Shown piece after piece: positions 50,422 through 58,813 of a stretch of DNA of 64,000 bases. Source of the DNA: Gammaproteobacteria bacterium. Its GTDB lineage: Bacteria; Pseudomonadota; Gammaproteobacteria; Xanthomonadales; SZUA-36. The stretch is taken from assembly GCA_030426265.1 (NCBI GenBank), contig JAUHYP010000001.1, forward strand, positions 124,001 to 188,000, read 5' to 3'. Numbering within the stretch: the stretch's first letter is position 1; the number at the start of each line of letters is the position of its first letter. A program made the position numbers and the translations under genes. The notes below the pieces were generated by a model. It made no database searches. It saw only the letters and a list, made by a program, of their open reading frames with translations, and was not told the origin of the DNA.

Positions 50422-51510
50422 TTACTGGCCAGCAGGGTCCAGGGTCAGGGTGACGGGTTCGCCGGTATCTCTCGCGACGGTCACCGCGCTGCTTTCGAGG
50501 CTGTTCTCGCCCCCCATGGGGTTGCCATCCGGCGACAGGCGAGCCTGTAGCTGAATGTCGGCCACGCCGGAGATCGGCCGCTGGGGCAGCATGGCGTTGG
50601 CGTCGCTCAGGCGGGCGCGGGCCGGAAAGGCGGGGGTCAGGCGAACGGCGCCCAGGGGTGGATTGGGGGCGTCCGGGTCGCGCGCGATGATGAACAGGGC
50701 GGCTTCCGGTCCCAGCTTCGGCAGGGCTTCCGGAGCCTCGACGACCACGTCGATTCCGGCCCAGGCTCCTGGCGACGTGTCACCGATGGCCGACGCCGGT
50801 TCGGCTTCACCGGATGTCCTGCCCGCCGGGATGTCAGGCGCTCCCGATTGCGTGGCCGGGCCAGCGGCCGCAGTCCCGAGACGTGCGCGGGCCGCGTCCA
50901 GTTGGGTCTGGACGCTGGCGGCCACGTCCGAGCCCGGCTCGAGTTGCGCCACCAGCCGTTCCCACCAGGCCACGGCCCTGGCGTCATCACCGGCCTGGGC
51001 CGCGACCATGCCCGCGAGCCACAGGCCCTTCTGCAGGTCCGGCGCGACGGCCAGGGCCTCTTCGAGCAGTGTCTGCACCTGCGGGTCCGGGGCGTCGGGC
51101 GGGGCGTTGAACAACAGGGCCTCGGCCAGTTCGACCGCCACCACCGGGTTGTCCGGGGCCAGTTCTCGTGCACGGATAAAGGCGTTCAGGGCCTCGCCGT
51201 AGCGCTGGATCGAGCGATAGCTGCGCCCCAGCAGCATCCAGCCCTCCAGGTCTTCGGGCTGGGCGTCCATGCGCGCCTGCAGCTGCGCGAGCAGTGATTC
51301 CATGTCCTCGCCGTCGGGAACGGCCGCCTGCGGAAGGTTCACGGCGTCGGGCCTGCCCACACCCTGGTACAGCAACAGGGTGGTGATGGGCAGCAGCGCG
51401 ACAAGCGCGAGGGCGAGCCCCGGGTTGCCCGCACCCTTCCGCAGCAAGGGGCGGAACAGGACCAGGGCAGTGAGCAGCGGGATGGCGGCCGCGACCAGCC
51501 AGAACGTCAA
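50422..51510 (-). CDS. ccmI: c-type cytochrome biogenesis protein CcmI (CycH)
   Basis: A 362-residue protein with two N-terminal helices (about residues 2-20 and 30-48), TPR repeats in the middle (LEGWMLLGRSYRSIQRYGEALN, AYRSIQ-type repeats up to about 190) and a C-terminal periplasmic domain (about 250-362). CcmI holds apocytochrome for haem ligation. It is the last gene of ccmABCDEFGHI and overlaps ccmH by 4 bases. Confidence 0.9.
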   Translation of the reverse strand: MTFWLVAAAIPLLTALVLFRPLLRKGAGNPGLALALVALLPITTLLLYQGVGRPDAVNLPQAAVPDGEDMESLLAQLQARMDAQPEDLEGWMLLGRSYRSIQRYGEALNAFIRARELAPDNPVVAVELAEALLFNAPPDAPDPQVQTLLEEALAVAPDLQKGLWLAGMVAAQAGDDARAVAWWERLVAQLEPGSDVAASVQTQLDAARARLGTAAAGPATQSGAPDIPAGRTSGEAEPASAIGDTSPGAWAGIDVVVEAPEALPKLGPEAALFIIARDPDAPNPPLGAVRLTPAFPARARLSDANAMLPQRPISGVADIQLQARLSPDGNPMGGENSLESSAVTVARDTGEPVTLTLDPAGQ

Positions 51511-52034
51511 GGCTCGCGGTCCCCGATGTCAGCCTGGGGGACGTCACCGCGCGACGCGTCACCCCGGGAATCCAGCGCTTCGTTCAGCGCCTCCTCGGCC
51601 AGCATGACGCGCCGTCGCGCAATGGTGACGGCCAGTACGACCGCGCCGGCCGTGAGCAGGAGCAGGGGGGCGAACCACAGCAGCAGCGTGTCGCTTCGAA
51701 CCGGCGGGCGGTACAGCACGAAATCGCCGTAGCGCTCCACCATGAAATTCTTGATCTCGGCGTCGCTGTGGCCCTGCTGCAGCATCACGAAAATCTCGTT
51801 GCGCAGGTCCTGGGCCAGTATCGCGTCCGAATCCGCCAGTGACTGGTTTTGGCACACCAGGCAGCGCAGTTCCTCCGCCAGGCGGTCGAAGCGCGCCTGC
51901 TGTTCCGGCGAGTCGAACGCCAGGGGCTCCGCGGCCGAAGCGGCCCCGGTCCAGGCCACCAGGCTCACGAGCAGGGCCGCGAGCACGGCCGCGAGCACGG
52001 CCAGGCCACGGTGGGTGTTGACGTGGCGGCTCAC
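51507..52034 (-). CDS. ccmH: Cytochrome c-type biogenesis protein CcmH
   Basis: A 175-residue protein with a signal anchor, the redox motif LRCLVCQNQSLADS, and a C-terminal helix (LLLWFAPLLLLTAGAVVLAV). The two cysteines reduce the apocytochrome CxxCH thiols. The GTG start at 52034 overlaps the ccmG stop (GTGA); the longer frame upstream is a shadow of ccmG. Confidence 0.92.
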   Translation of the reverse strand: MSRHVNTHRGLAVLAAVLAALLVSLVAWTGAASAAEPLAFDSPEQQARFDRLAEELRCLVCQNQSLADSDAILAQDLRNEIFVMLQQGHSDAEIKNFMVERYGDFVLYRPPVRSDTLLLWFAPLLLLTAGAVVLAVTIARRRVMLAEEALNEALDSRGDASRGDVPQADIGDREP

Positions 52035-52576
52035 GGCGCCGCGACCTCCGCCTGCCCGGCGGCTTCGAGCCGCGGGAAGATCTCTTCCTCGATGATGGCC
52101 TCGGTCAGCGCGCCCAGGTGCTTGAACACGATTCTTCCGGAGGCATCCACCAGGAAGGTTTCCGGCGCGGCATAGACGCCGAAGTCGATGCTGGTGCGAC
52201 CGTCGCGGTCGGCCAGGTGCAGGTCGTAGGGATCGCCCCATCGCGCCAGCCAGGCCTTGGCGTCGCCGGGTTCGTCGCGGAAATTGAAGCCGACGATCTT
52301 CACCCGGCCGGTGCGCGCCAGCGCCTCGATTACCGGGTGCTCCACGCGACAGGTCACGCACCAACTGGCCCAGAAATTCACCAGGTAGGGTTCGCCGAGC
52401 AGGTCGGTCCGGCTGACGGTGCGCTCCGGTTCGAACAGGCCCGGCAGGACGAACTCCGGCGCGGGTTTTCCGACCAGGGGCGAGGGCAGCTCGGATTTGC
52501 TGCCGGCGTTGAACAGGCCGTAGACCAGCAGGGCGGCGAGGGCCAGGAACAGGGCCAGGGGCAGGATGCGGCTCAT
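52031..52576 (-). CDS. ccmG: Thiol:disulfide interchange protein DsbE/CcmG
   Basis: A 181-residue membrane-anchored thioredoxin-fold protein: N-terminal helix, then YLVNFWASWCVTCRVEHP with the WCVTC active site (about residue 72) and the cis-Pro region GVYAAPETFLVD. It passes reductant to CcmH. Overlaps ccmF by 4 bases. Confidence 0.94.
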   Translation of the reverse strand: MSRILPLALFLALAALLVYGLFNAGSKSELPSPLVGKPAPEFVLPGLFEPERTVSRTDLLGEPYLVNFWASWCVTCRVEHPVIEALARTGRVKIVGFNFRDEPGDAKAWLARWGDPYDLHLADRDGRTSIDFGVYAAPETFLVDASGRIVFKHLGALTEAIIEEEIFPRLEAAGQAEVAAP

Positions 52577-54576
52577 GCGGGCGCGGCCTCTCCGGCCGGG
52601 TCGGGCAGCCCCCTGGGCGCGCGATCCGATTCGCTGCCGGTCGCGGCGACGTCGGCAGGCTTGCGCGCCCGGTATCGCCGGTCGCTCGCCGCCAGCAGCC
52701 CCCCGAGGGTCATGAACAGCGCGCCCAGCCAGATAAAGCGCACGAAGGGCTTGTGGTACAGCCGCACCGCCCAGGCCGCGCCGTCGTCCAGGGGCTCACC
52801 CAGGGAAACGTAGAGGTCCCGCGTCAGCCCCGGGTCGATGGCCGCCTCGGTCATTACCTGGCCGTCGCGCAGGTAGCGGCGCTTCTGCGGCCGCAGTTCG
52901 GCCACCGGGTCGCCCGACCGGGTGACGGTGAACCGGCCTTCGTCCGCCGCGTAATTCGGGCCGTCCACCCTGCGCATGCCTTCGAAGGTGAAGGTGTAGC
53001 CGGCGATGTCGAAACGGTCCCCGGGCGCCATGCGCAGGTGCTTTTCCGTGCTCGTTGCGTCCGTGAGGGAGATGCCCACCAGGAACACCGCCAGTCCGAA
53101 ATGCGCCAGGCTCATGGCGGTTTCGGCGCGGGTGAAGCCGGCGCGTTGCCCCTCGCCGCGCAGTCGTTTCAGCGGCCAGGCCAGGCTGGCGGCGCCCAGC
53201 CAGGCGGCGCCGGCCACGCCCAGGGCCGCCAGGACCCCGGCTTCCGGCGCGAACAACACCGTGGCCCCGCCGGCGACGCCGGCCAGCGCCAGCGGCCATT
53301 TCAGCTGTCCCAGCACGCGTCCCAGCCGGTCGCGGCGGAAGCGTGTGAACACCCCGATGGGCAAGGCGGCCGTCAGCGGAACCAGCAGCAGCGCGAACAT
53401 CAGCCCGAAATACGGCGCGCCCACCGAGATCTTGCCGCCGCCGAGGGCTTCCACCGCCAGGGGATACAGCGTTCCCAGCAGCACCATGGCGGCCATCACG
53501 GCCAGCACCAGGTTGTTGAGCAGCAACAGTGATTCACGCGAGACAGTGTCGAAACCGCTGCCCTGCGCCATCCGCGGGGCCTTGGCGGCGAACAGGGCCA
53601 GCGAGCCACCGACCACCATCAGCAGGTAGACCAGGATCCATGTGCCCCGGGTCGGGTCGGAGGCGAAGGCATGCACCGAGGTGATCACGCCCGAGCGCAC
53701 CAGGAAGGTTCCCAGCAGGCTCAACGAGAAGGCCGCGATGGCCAGCAGAAGGGTCCAGTTGCGGAAGGCGCCGGTCTTTTCCGTCACGGCCTGGGAGTGA
53801 ACCAGGGCCGTGCCCACCAGCCAGGGCATGAAGGAGGCGTTCTCCACCGGGTCCCAGAACCACCAGCCGCCCCAGCCCAGCTCGTAATAGGCCCACCAGC
53901 TGCCCAGGGCGATGCCGAAAGTGAGGAAGGCCCAGGCCACGTGCGTCCACGGCCGCATCCAGCGCACCCATTCCCGCGTGACCTGGCCGCCCAGCAACGC
54001 GGCGACGGCGAAGGCGAAGGCCACCGCGAAACCCACGTAGCCCATGTACAGCATGGGCGGGTGGATGATCATGCCCGGGTCCTGGAGCAGGGGGTTCATG
54101 TCCCGGCCTTCGGGCGCCGCCGGCAGCAGCCGGCCGAAGGGATTGGAGGTGTAGAGAATGAACAGGATGAATCCCGCGCCGATCCAGCCCATGATCGCCA
54201 GCACCCGGGCGCGGAATTCCGCCGGCAGGCTGCGGCTGAAAACGGCGACGGCCAGCGTCCACAGGCCGAGAATCAGCGACCACAGCAGCAGCGAACCCTC
54301 GTGGGCGCTCCACACGGCGGTGAAGCGATAGGCCATCGGCAGGCGCGAGTTGGAATGCAGCGCGACGTATTCGACCGAAAAGTCCTGCGCGATGAAGGCC
54401 CAGGTCAGCAGGGCGTACGCGAGCACCAGCAGCGCCGCCTGCGCCCAGGCGCCCGGTGTGGCCAGCTCCATCAGGGCGGTGTTGCCCTGGCGGGCGCCCA
54501 GCAGCGGAAACAGCCCCAGGCAGATCGTGGCCAGCAGGGCGGTGACCAGGGCGACCTGACCGAGTTCGGCGATCAT
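52573..54576 (-). CDS. ccmF: Haem lyase CcmF
   Basis: A 667-residue membrane protein with about 15 helices and the haem-handling WWD motif GWGGWWFWDPVENASFMPWL, plus conserved histidines in LAYALLTWAFI..-type loops and HAFASDPTRGTWIL. It ligates haem to apocytochromes with CcmH/CcmI. The overlap with ccmE is 4 bases. Confidence 0.95.
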   Translation of the reverse strand: MIAELGQVALVTALLATICLGLFPLLGARQGNTALMELATPGAWAQAALLVLAYALLTWAFIAQDFSVEYVALHSNSRLPMAYRFTAVWSAHEGSLLLWSLILGLWTLAVAVFSRSLPAEFRARVLAIMGWIGAGFILFILYTSNPFGRLLPAAPEGRDMNPLLQDPGMIIHPPMLYMGYVGFAVAFAFAVAALLGGQVTREWVRWMRPWTHVAWAFLTFGIALGSWWAYYELGWGGWWFWDPVENASFMPWLVGTALVHSQAVTEKTGAFRNWTLLLAIAAFSLSLLGTFLVRSGVITSVHAFASDPTRGTWILVYLLMVVGGSLALFAAKAPRMAQGSGFDTVSRESLLLLNNLVLAVMAAMVLLGTLYPLAVEALGGGKISVGAPYFGLMFALLLVPLTAALPIGVFTRFRRDRLGRVLGQLKWPLALAGVAGGATVLFAPEAGVLAALGVAGAAWLGAASLAWPLKRLRGEGQRAGFTRAETAMSLAHFGLAVFLVGISLTDATSTEKHLRMAPGDRFDIAGYTFTFEGMRRVDGPNYAADEGRFTVTRSGDPVAELRPQKRRYLRDGQVMTEAAIDPGLTRDLYVSLGEPLDDGAAWAVRLYHKPFVRFIWLGALFMTLGGLLAASDRRYRARKPADVAATGSESDRAPRGLPDPAGEAAPA

Positions 54577-55043
54577 CGCGGTCCCTCACCCGCCGTTTCG
54601 GGCGGGGTGGGCAGGGGGTGGCCCTTTTCGGCCAGCGCCTCGGCGACTTCGGGCGGCATGTAGTTCTCGTCGTGCTTGGCCAGCACCTCGGTGGCCTGGA
54701 ACACCTGCGACTCGTCCAGCGCGCCGCGAACGATCACGCCCTGGCCTTCGCGGAACAGGTCCGGGAGGATGCCATCGAAGGTGACGTCGATGGAGCCTTC
54801 GCCATCCGTCACCGTGAAACGAACGGCCAGGCCGTCCGCGGCGCGCGTCACGCTGCCCGGCGTGACCAGGCCTCCCAGCCGGAAGGAGCGCCCGGCGGGC
54901 ATCTCTTGGATGGCGGTATCGCCGGGCATGATGAAGAACAGCATGTTCTGGCGCAGCGACCACACGGTGATGGCGGCGGCGGCGCCGACACCGACCAGGA
55001 TCACCAGCAGGCCGATCAGTCGTCGTTTGCGCAGCGGGTGCAT
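54573..55043 (-). CDS. ccmE: Haem chaperone CcmE
   Basis: A 156-residue protein: N-terminal anchor helix (about residues 8-28), an OB-fold domain with RSFRLGGLVTPGSV and the haem-binding His in VLAKHDENYMPPEV (about residue 128). It carries haem from CcmC to CcmF. The basic C-terminal tail follows the usual pattern. Confidence 0.95.
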   Translation of the reverse strand: MHPLRKRRLIGLLVILVGVGAAAAITVWSLRQNMLFFIMPGDTAIQEMPAGRSFRLGGLVTPGSVTRAADGLAVRFTVTDGEGSIDVTFDGILPDLFREGQGVIVRGALDESQVFQATEVLAKHDENYMPPEVAEALAEKGHPLPTPPETAGEGPR

Positions 55044-55044
55044 G

Positions 55045-55194
55045 TCAGGCGGATTCCGCCGCGGCCCGGCGTCGTTGCCGGTCGGCCAGTTGCCGGCGCA
55101 GGCGGCGCAGGCGCAGGACGGGCGCCAGCGCGCACCAGGTCAGTACCAGGGCGCCGGCGGCGTAGGCGCCGACGATGAAAGGGGTGTGGTCCAT
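55045..55194 (-). CDS. ccmD: Haem exporter accessory protein CcmD
   Basis: A 49-residue protein: one membrane helix (about residues 6-26, FIVGAYAAGALVLTWCALAP) and a basic tail with RLRRLRRQLADRQRRR, the typical CcmD layout. It lies between ccmE (1-base gap) and ccmC (2-base gap). It stabilises the CcmABCE release complex. Shorter than 60 codons, so easily missed. Confidence 0.88.
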   Translation of the reverse strand: MDHTPFIVGAYAAGALVLTWCALAPVLRLRRLRRQLADRQRRRAAAESA

Positions 55195-55196
55195 CT

Positions 55197-55943
55197 TCAG
55201 CGCGTCTCCAGTACCCAGTCCCGTACCCAGCGGCTCTTGCGGTTTTCCACCACCAGTTGCAGGCGGGTGCGTGTCAGCAGGTTGGCCAGGTAGTAGAACT
55301 TGGTCGCCAGCGCCATCAGCAGCAGGGGCCAGAGCATGCTGGGGTGAATGCTGCTGCCTTCCACGCCGACACTGGCGGGCTGGTGCAGCGTGTTCCACCA
55401 CTCCACCGAGTAGTGGATCAGCGGCAGGTTGACCAGCCCGACCAGGGCCAGCAGGCAGGCCGCGCGGGCGCCCTTGCGGGGCTCGTCGAAGGCGGCGGCC
55501 AGGCCCATCACGCCCAGGTAGAGGAACAGCAGGACCAGTTCGGAGGTCAGGCGGGCGTCCCATACCCAGTAAGTACCCCAGGTCGGCCGGCCCCAGAGGC
55601 TGCCCGTGACCAGCGCCAGCAGGGTGAAGGCCGCGCCGACCGGCGCGCTCGCCAGGGCGATGACCTCCGCCGCGCGCACGCGCCACACCAGGGCGCAGAA
55701 GCCGAACACGGCCATGCCAGCGTAGATGCCCATGGACATCCAGGCCGAGGGTACATGCAGGTACATGATGCGGACGCTTTCGCCCTGCAGGTAGTCCGGC
55801 GGGGCTTTCACCAGGCCCCACCACAGGCCCCAGGCGCCCAGGCCCAGGCAGGCGGCCCACAGCCATGGGATGGCGAATCCCGCGAAGCGGAACAGCCAGG
55901 GCGGGGAACCGAACTGGTGGAAAATGCGTTTGACGGTGCTCAT
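55197..55943 (-). CDS. ccmC: Haem handling protein CcmC
   Basis: A 248-residue membrane protein with six helices and the WWD domain WGTYWVWDARLTSELVLLFL, plus IMYLHVPSAW with the conserved His for haem. It loads haem on CcmE. ATG at 55943 starts the family N terminus; longer upstream frames are shadows. Confidence 0.94.
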   Translation of the reverse strand: MSTVKRIFHQFGSPPWLFRFAGFAIPWLWAACLGLGAWGLWWGLVKAPPDYLQGESVRIMYLHVPSAWMSMGIYAGMAVFGFCALVWRVRAAEVIALASAPVGAAFTLLALVTGSLWGRPTWGTYWVWDARLTSELVLLFLYLGVMGLAAAFDEPRKGARAACLLALVGLVNLPLIHYSVEWWNTLHQPASVGVEGSSIHPSMLWPLLLMALATKFYYLANLLTRTRLQLVVENRKSRWVRDWVLETR

Positions 55944-55999
55944 CGACGTGGCTGAAGACGTGGCTGGTGGACCTTGCTGCTGGCTGGCGTCATGACGGG

Positions 56000-56671
56000 C
56001 TACTCGAGACTCAGCCTCAGGGCGGCGGCGATGGCCCAGGGGGCCAGGCTCAGGGCCGCGACCAGTGCGGCGGCGAGCAGTCCCAACTGCCCATTGTACG
56101 GCAGTCCGTCCGTGGCCGCCGTTACCGCGCTGGCGGCGAGGATCAATATGGGCACGTACAGCGGGAACACCAGCAGCGACAACAGCTGTCCGCCACGGTG
56201 CAGGCTCACGGTCAGCGCCGCCCCGATGCCGCCCAGCAGGCTCAGCGTGGGTGTGCCCAGGGCCAGCGATATCACCAGTACGGACCACCCGCCTTCGCCG
56301 AGGTTCATCCACAGCGCGAGCAGGGGCGAGAGCAGCACGATGGGCAGGCCCGCCACCAGCCAGTGCCCCGCGACGCGCGCCAGGGCCGCCAGCGGCAGGG
56401 AGTGGCCGCTGATCACCAGCTGCTCCAGGCTGCCGTCTTCGAAGTCGCCGCGGAACAGGCCGTCCAGGGAGAGCACCGTGGCGAGCAGCGCGGCGATCCA
56501 GATCACGCCTACCGCGATGCGCGAAAGCACCTGCAGTCCGGGGCCGACGCCCAGCGGGAACAGGCTGACCACCACCATCAGGAACACCAGCGGCAGCAGC
56601 AGTTCGGACCGCCGGCGATAGGCCAGCAGCAGGTCCCGCCGAAGCAGCGGCAGGAACACGCGCCCCGTCAC
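56000..56671 (-). CDS. ccmB: Haem exporter permease CcmB
   Basis: A 223-residue permease with six helices; LLRRDLLLAYRRRSELL at the N terminus, FRGDFEDGSLEQLVISG and the conserved TPTLSLLGGIGAALTVSL. With CcmA it forms the ABC unit that drives CcmE release. Its GTG at 56671 overlaps the ccmA stop (GTGA). Confidence 0.93.
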   Translation of the reverse strand: MTGRVFLPLLRRDLLLAYRRRSELLLPLVFLMVVVSLFPLGVGPGLQVLSRIAVGVIWIAALLATVLSLDGLFRGDFEDGSLEQLVISGHSLPLAALARVAGHWLVAGLPIVLLSPLLALWMNLGEGGWSVLVISLALGTPTLSLLGGIGAALTVSLHRGGQLLSLLVFPLYVPILILAASAVTAATDGLPYNGQLGLLAAALVAALSLAPWAIAAALRLSLE

Positions 56672-57249
56672 GACGGCGCCTCGATGGCCAGTTCGCGCCA
56701 GGGCAGCTCCGGCGGACGCAGGGCGCCGTGGGTGCTCATCACGCAGGCGCCGCCGCGGTCGAGTTGTTCGGCGAGCAGGCGGTCCACCAGGGCGACACCC
56801 TCGGCGTCCAGGTTGGCGTAGGGCTCGTCCAGCAGCCACAGCGGGGCCGGCGCGAGCAGCAACCGCGCCAGGGCGCAACGCTTGCGCTGGCCGGCGGACA
56901 GGGTGCGCGCCGCCTGGTTTCGTGCTCCCTCCAGGCCCACGGCGGCGATGGCGGACTCCACGGGAGCCTCGGCGCCCGTCAGGGCCTGGTGAAAGGCGAG
57001 GTTCTCCGCCACCGTGAGGTCGTCCTTGAGGCCGAGCTGGTGGCCGAGAAAGGCGACAGGTCCCGGCGCGCGCGACACCGTGCCGGAGGTGGGGCGCAAC
57101 AGGCCCGCGAGCAGGCGGATCAGCGTGGTTTTCCCGGCGCCGTTGGGTCCGGTGAGCAGCCACAGTTCCCCGCCGGCGACATCCAGGTCCACCGGGGCGA
57201 AAACGGGTTCGAAGTGGCGCTCGAGCTGGAGTTTTCGGGCCTTGAGCAT
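56668..57249 (-). CDS. ccmA: Haem exporter ATP-binding protein CcmA
   Basis: A 193-residue ABC ATPase: Walker A GPNGAGKTTLIRLLAG, signature LSAGQRKRCALARLLL, Walker B LWLLDEPYANLD. It is the first gene of ccmABCDEFGHI, so the operon promoter is expected in the 193 bases before it, shared with the divergent gor gene. Confidence 0.95.
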   Translation of the reverse strand: MLKARKLQLERHFEPVFAPVDLDVAGGELWLLTGPNGAGKTTLIRLLAGLLRPTSGTVSRAPGPVAFLGHQLGLKDDLTVAENLAFHQALTGAEAPVESAIAAVGLEGARNQAARTLSAGQRKRCALARLLLAPAPLWLLDEPYANLDAEGVALVDRLLAEQLDRGGACVMSTHGALRPPELPWRELAIEAPS

Positions 57250-57442
57250 GCGGTGGCGGGTGGTCGGGGTGCGCCCATGCTAGTGCCAGCCCCGGCCCAA
57301 GTCCATGCAGGGCCCACGACCAGGGCTCCGGCCGCGGCGCGGCGCTCTTGCCGGCCTCCTCGCCGCAGGACCGGAAAACGGGCAATCGGCCCCCGGGCCT
57401 GATACATTGACCGGCTACGTCCCATCAACAGGAAAGGGCTCC

Positions 57443-58813
57443 ATGGCGGAATTCGACTATGACCTCTGCGTGATCGGCGCCGGCTCCGGCGGCGTCCGTG
57501 CGGCGCGCATCGCGGCCGGCCACGGTGCGCGCGTGGCCATCTGCGAGGAAAGTCGCGTGGGAGGCACCTGCGTGATCCGCGGCTGCGTCCCCAAGAAGCT
57601 GCTGTCCTACGCCGCCCATTACCACGAGGACTTCGAAGACGCCGCGGGCTTCGGCTGGCGCGTCGGCGACATCGAGTTCAGCTGGCCGACCCTGATCGGC
57701 GCCGTGCACCGGGAACTGGATCGCCTGGAAGGCATCTATCGCCGGCTGCTGGACGGTTCCGGCGTCACCCTGCTCGAAGGCCGCGGTACCCTCGACGGAC
57801 CCCAGGCGGTCCGCATCGGCGAGCGGACGGTCACGGCGGAGAAGGTCCTGCTGGCCGTCGGTGGTTGGCCCTGGGTGCCGGAGTTCCCGGGCGCCGAACA
57901 CGTGATCACTTCCAACGAGGCCTTTCATCTCGAGCAGCTGCCGCCGCGCGTAGTGGTGGTCGGCGGCGGCTACATCGCCTGCGAGTTCGCCAGTATCTTC
58001 AATGGCCTCGGCAGCCAGGTGCACCAGGTGTACCGGGGCGATGCGGTGTTGCGCGGCTTCGACCACGACGTGCGCCGCGTCGTCACGCGCGAAATGGCCG
58101 CCCGGGGCGTGGTGTTCCATTTCGAGACGCAGGTCACGCGCGTGGACAAGACCGGCGATGGCCTGCGCGCGCAGCTGGACGACGGTAGCGTGCTGGAAGC
58201 CGATTGCATCCTTTACGCCACCGGCCGCGTCCCGAACACGCGCGGCCTGGGCCTGCAGGAAGCGGGCGTGGAAGTGCGCGCCGACGGTTCCGTACCGGTG
58301 GACGAATACGCGCGCACCAACGTCCCCAGCGTGTTCGCCGTGGGTGACGTCACCCACCGCATCAACCTCACGCCCGTGGCCCTGCACGAGGGCCATGCCT
58401 TCGCCGACACCCAGTTCGGTGGCAAGACCCGCGCCACGGACCACGAATCCGTGGCCTCGGCGGTGTTCAGCCACCCCCAGGTCGGCACCGTGGGCGTGAG
58501 CGAGGAGGACGCGCCACACCACTACGGCGAAATCGACGTGTATCAGTCGGAATTCCGTCCGATGCGACACACCCTGTCCGGAAACCCCGAAAAAGCCCTC
58601 ATGAAACTCATCGTGGAACGCACGGGCCGCCGCGTGGTCGGATTGCACGTGGTGGGGCCCGATGCGGCAGAGATTGTCCAGGGCTTCGCCGTGGCCGTAA
58701 AATGGGGACTCACCAAGGATCAGTTCGACGCCACCATCGGGATCCACCCCACGTCGGCGGAGGAACTGGTCACCCTGAGGTCGCCCGTTCAGGGCGCGAG
58801 GAATTCATCATGA
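57443..58813 (+). CDS. gor: Glutathione-disulfide reductase
   Basis: A 456-residue pyridine-nucleotide disulfide oxidoreductase: FAD motif GAGSGGVRAARIAAGHGA, redox cysteines in GGTCVIRGCVPKK (about residues 42-54), NAD(P) region VVVGGGYIACEFASIF, and the dimer-domain active site GIHPTSAEELVT. The His in HPTSAEE and the overall sequence fit GSH reductase rather than mercuric or lipoamide enzymes. ATG 57443 has a GGAAAGG ribosome site. Its stop overlaps the next start (ATGA). Confidence 0.92.
   Translation: MAEFDYDLCVIGAGSGGVRAARIAAGHGARVAICEESRVGGTCVIRGCVPKKLLSYAAHYHEDFEDAAGFGWRVGDIEFSWPTLIGAVHRELDRLEGIYRRLLDGSGVTLLEGRGTLDGPQAVRIGERTVTAEKVLLAVGGWPWVPEFPGAEHVITSNEAFHLEQLPPRVVVVGGGYIACEFASIFNGLGSQVHQVYRGDAVLRGFDHDVRRVVTREMAARGVVFHFETQVTRVDKTGDGLRAQLDDGSVLEADCILYATGRVPNTRGLGLQEAGVEVRADGSVPVDEYARTNVPSVFAVGDVTHRINLTPVALHEGHAFADTQFGGKTRATDHESVASAVFSHPQVGTVGVSEEDAPHHYGEIDVYQSEFRPMRHTLSGNPEKALMKLIVERTGRRVVGLHVVGPDAAEIVQGFAVAVKWGLTKDQFDATIGIHPTSAEELVTLRSPVQGARNSS

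Noticed and set aside
49999-50550. Open frame of 183 codons downstream of trmJ as a protein
   Set aside because: No ribosome site, runs through a terminator hairpin and into the ccmI 3' end, and has no protein-like pattern; the same DNA is better explained by RNA stems.
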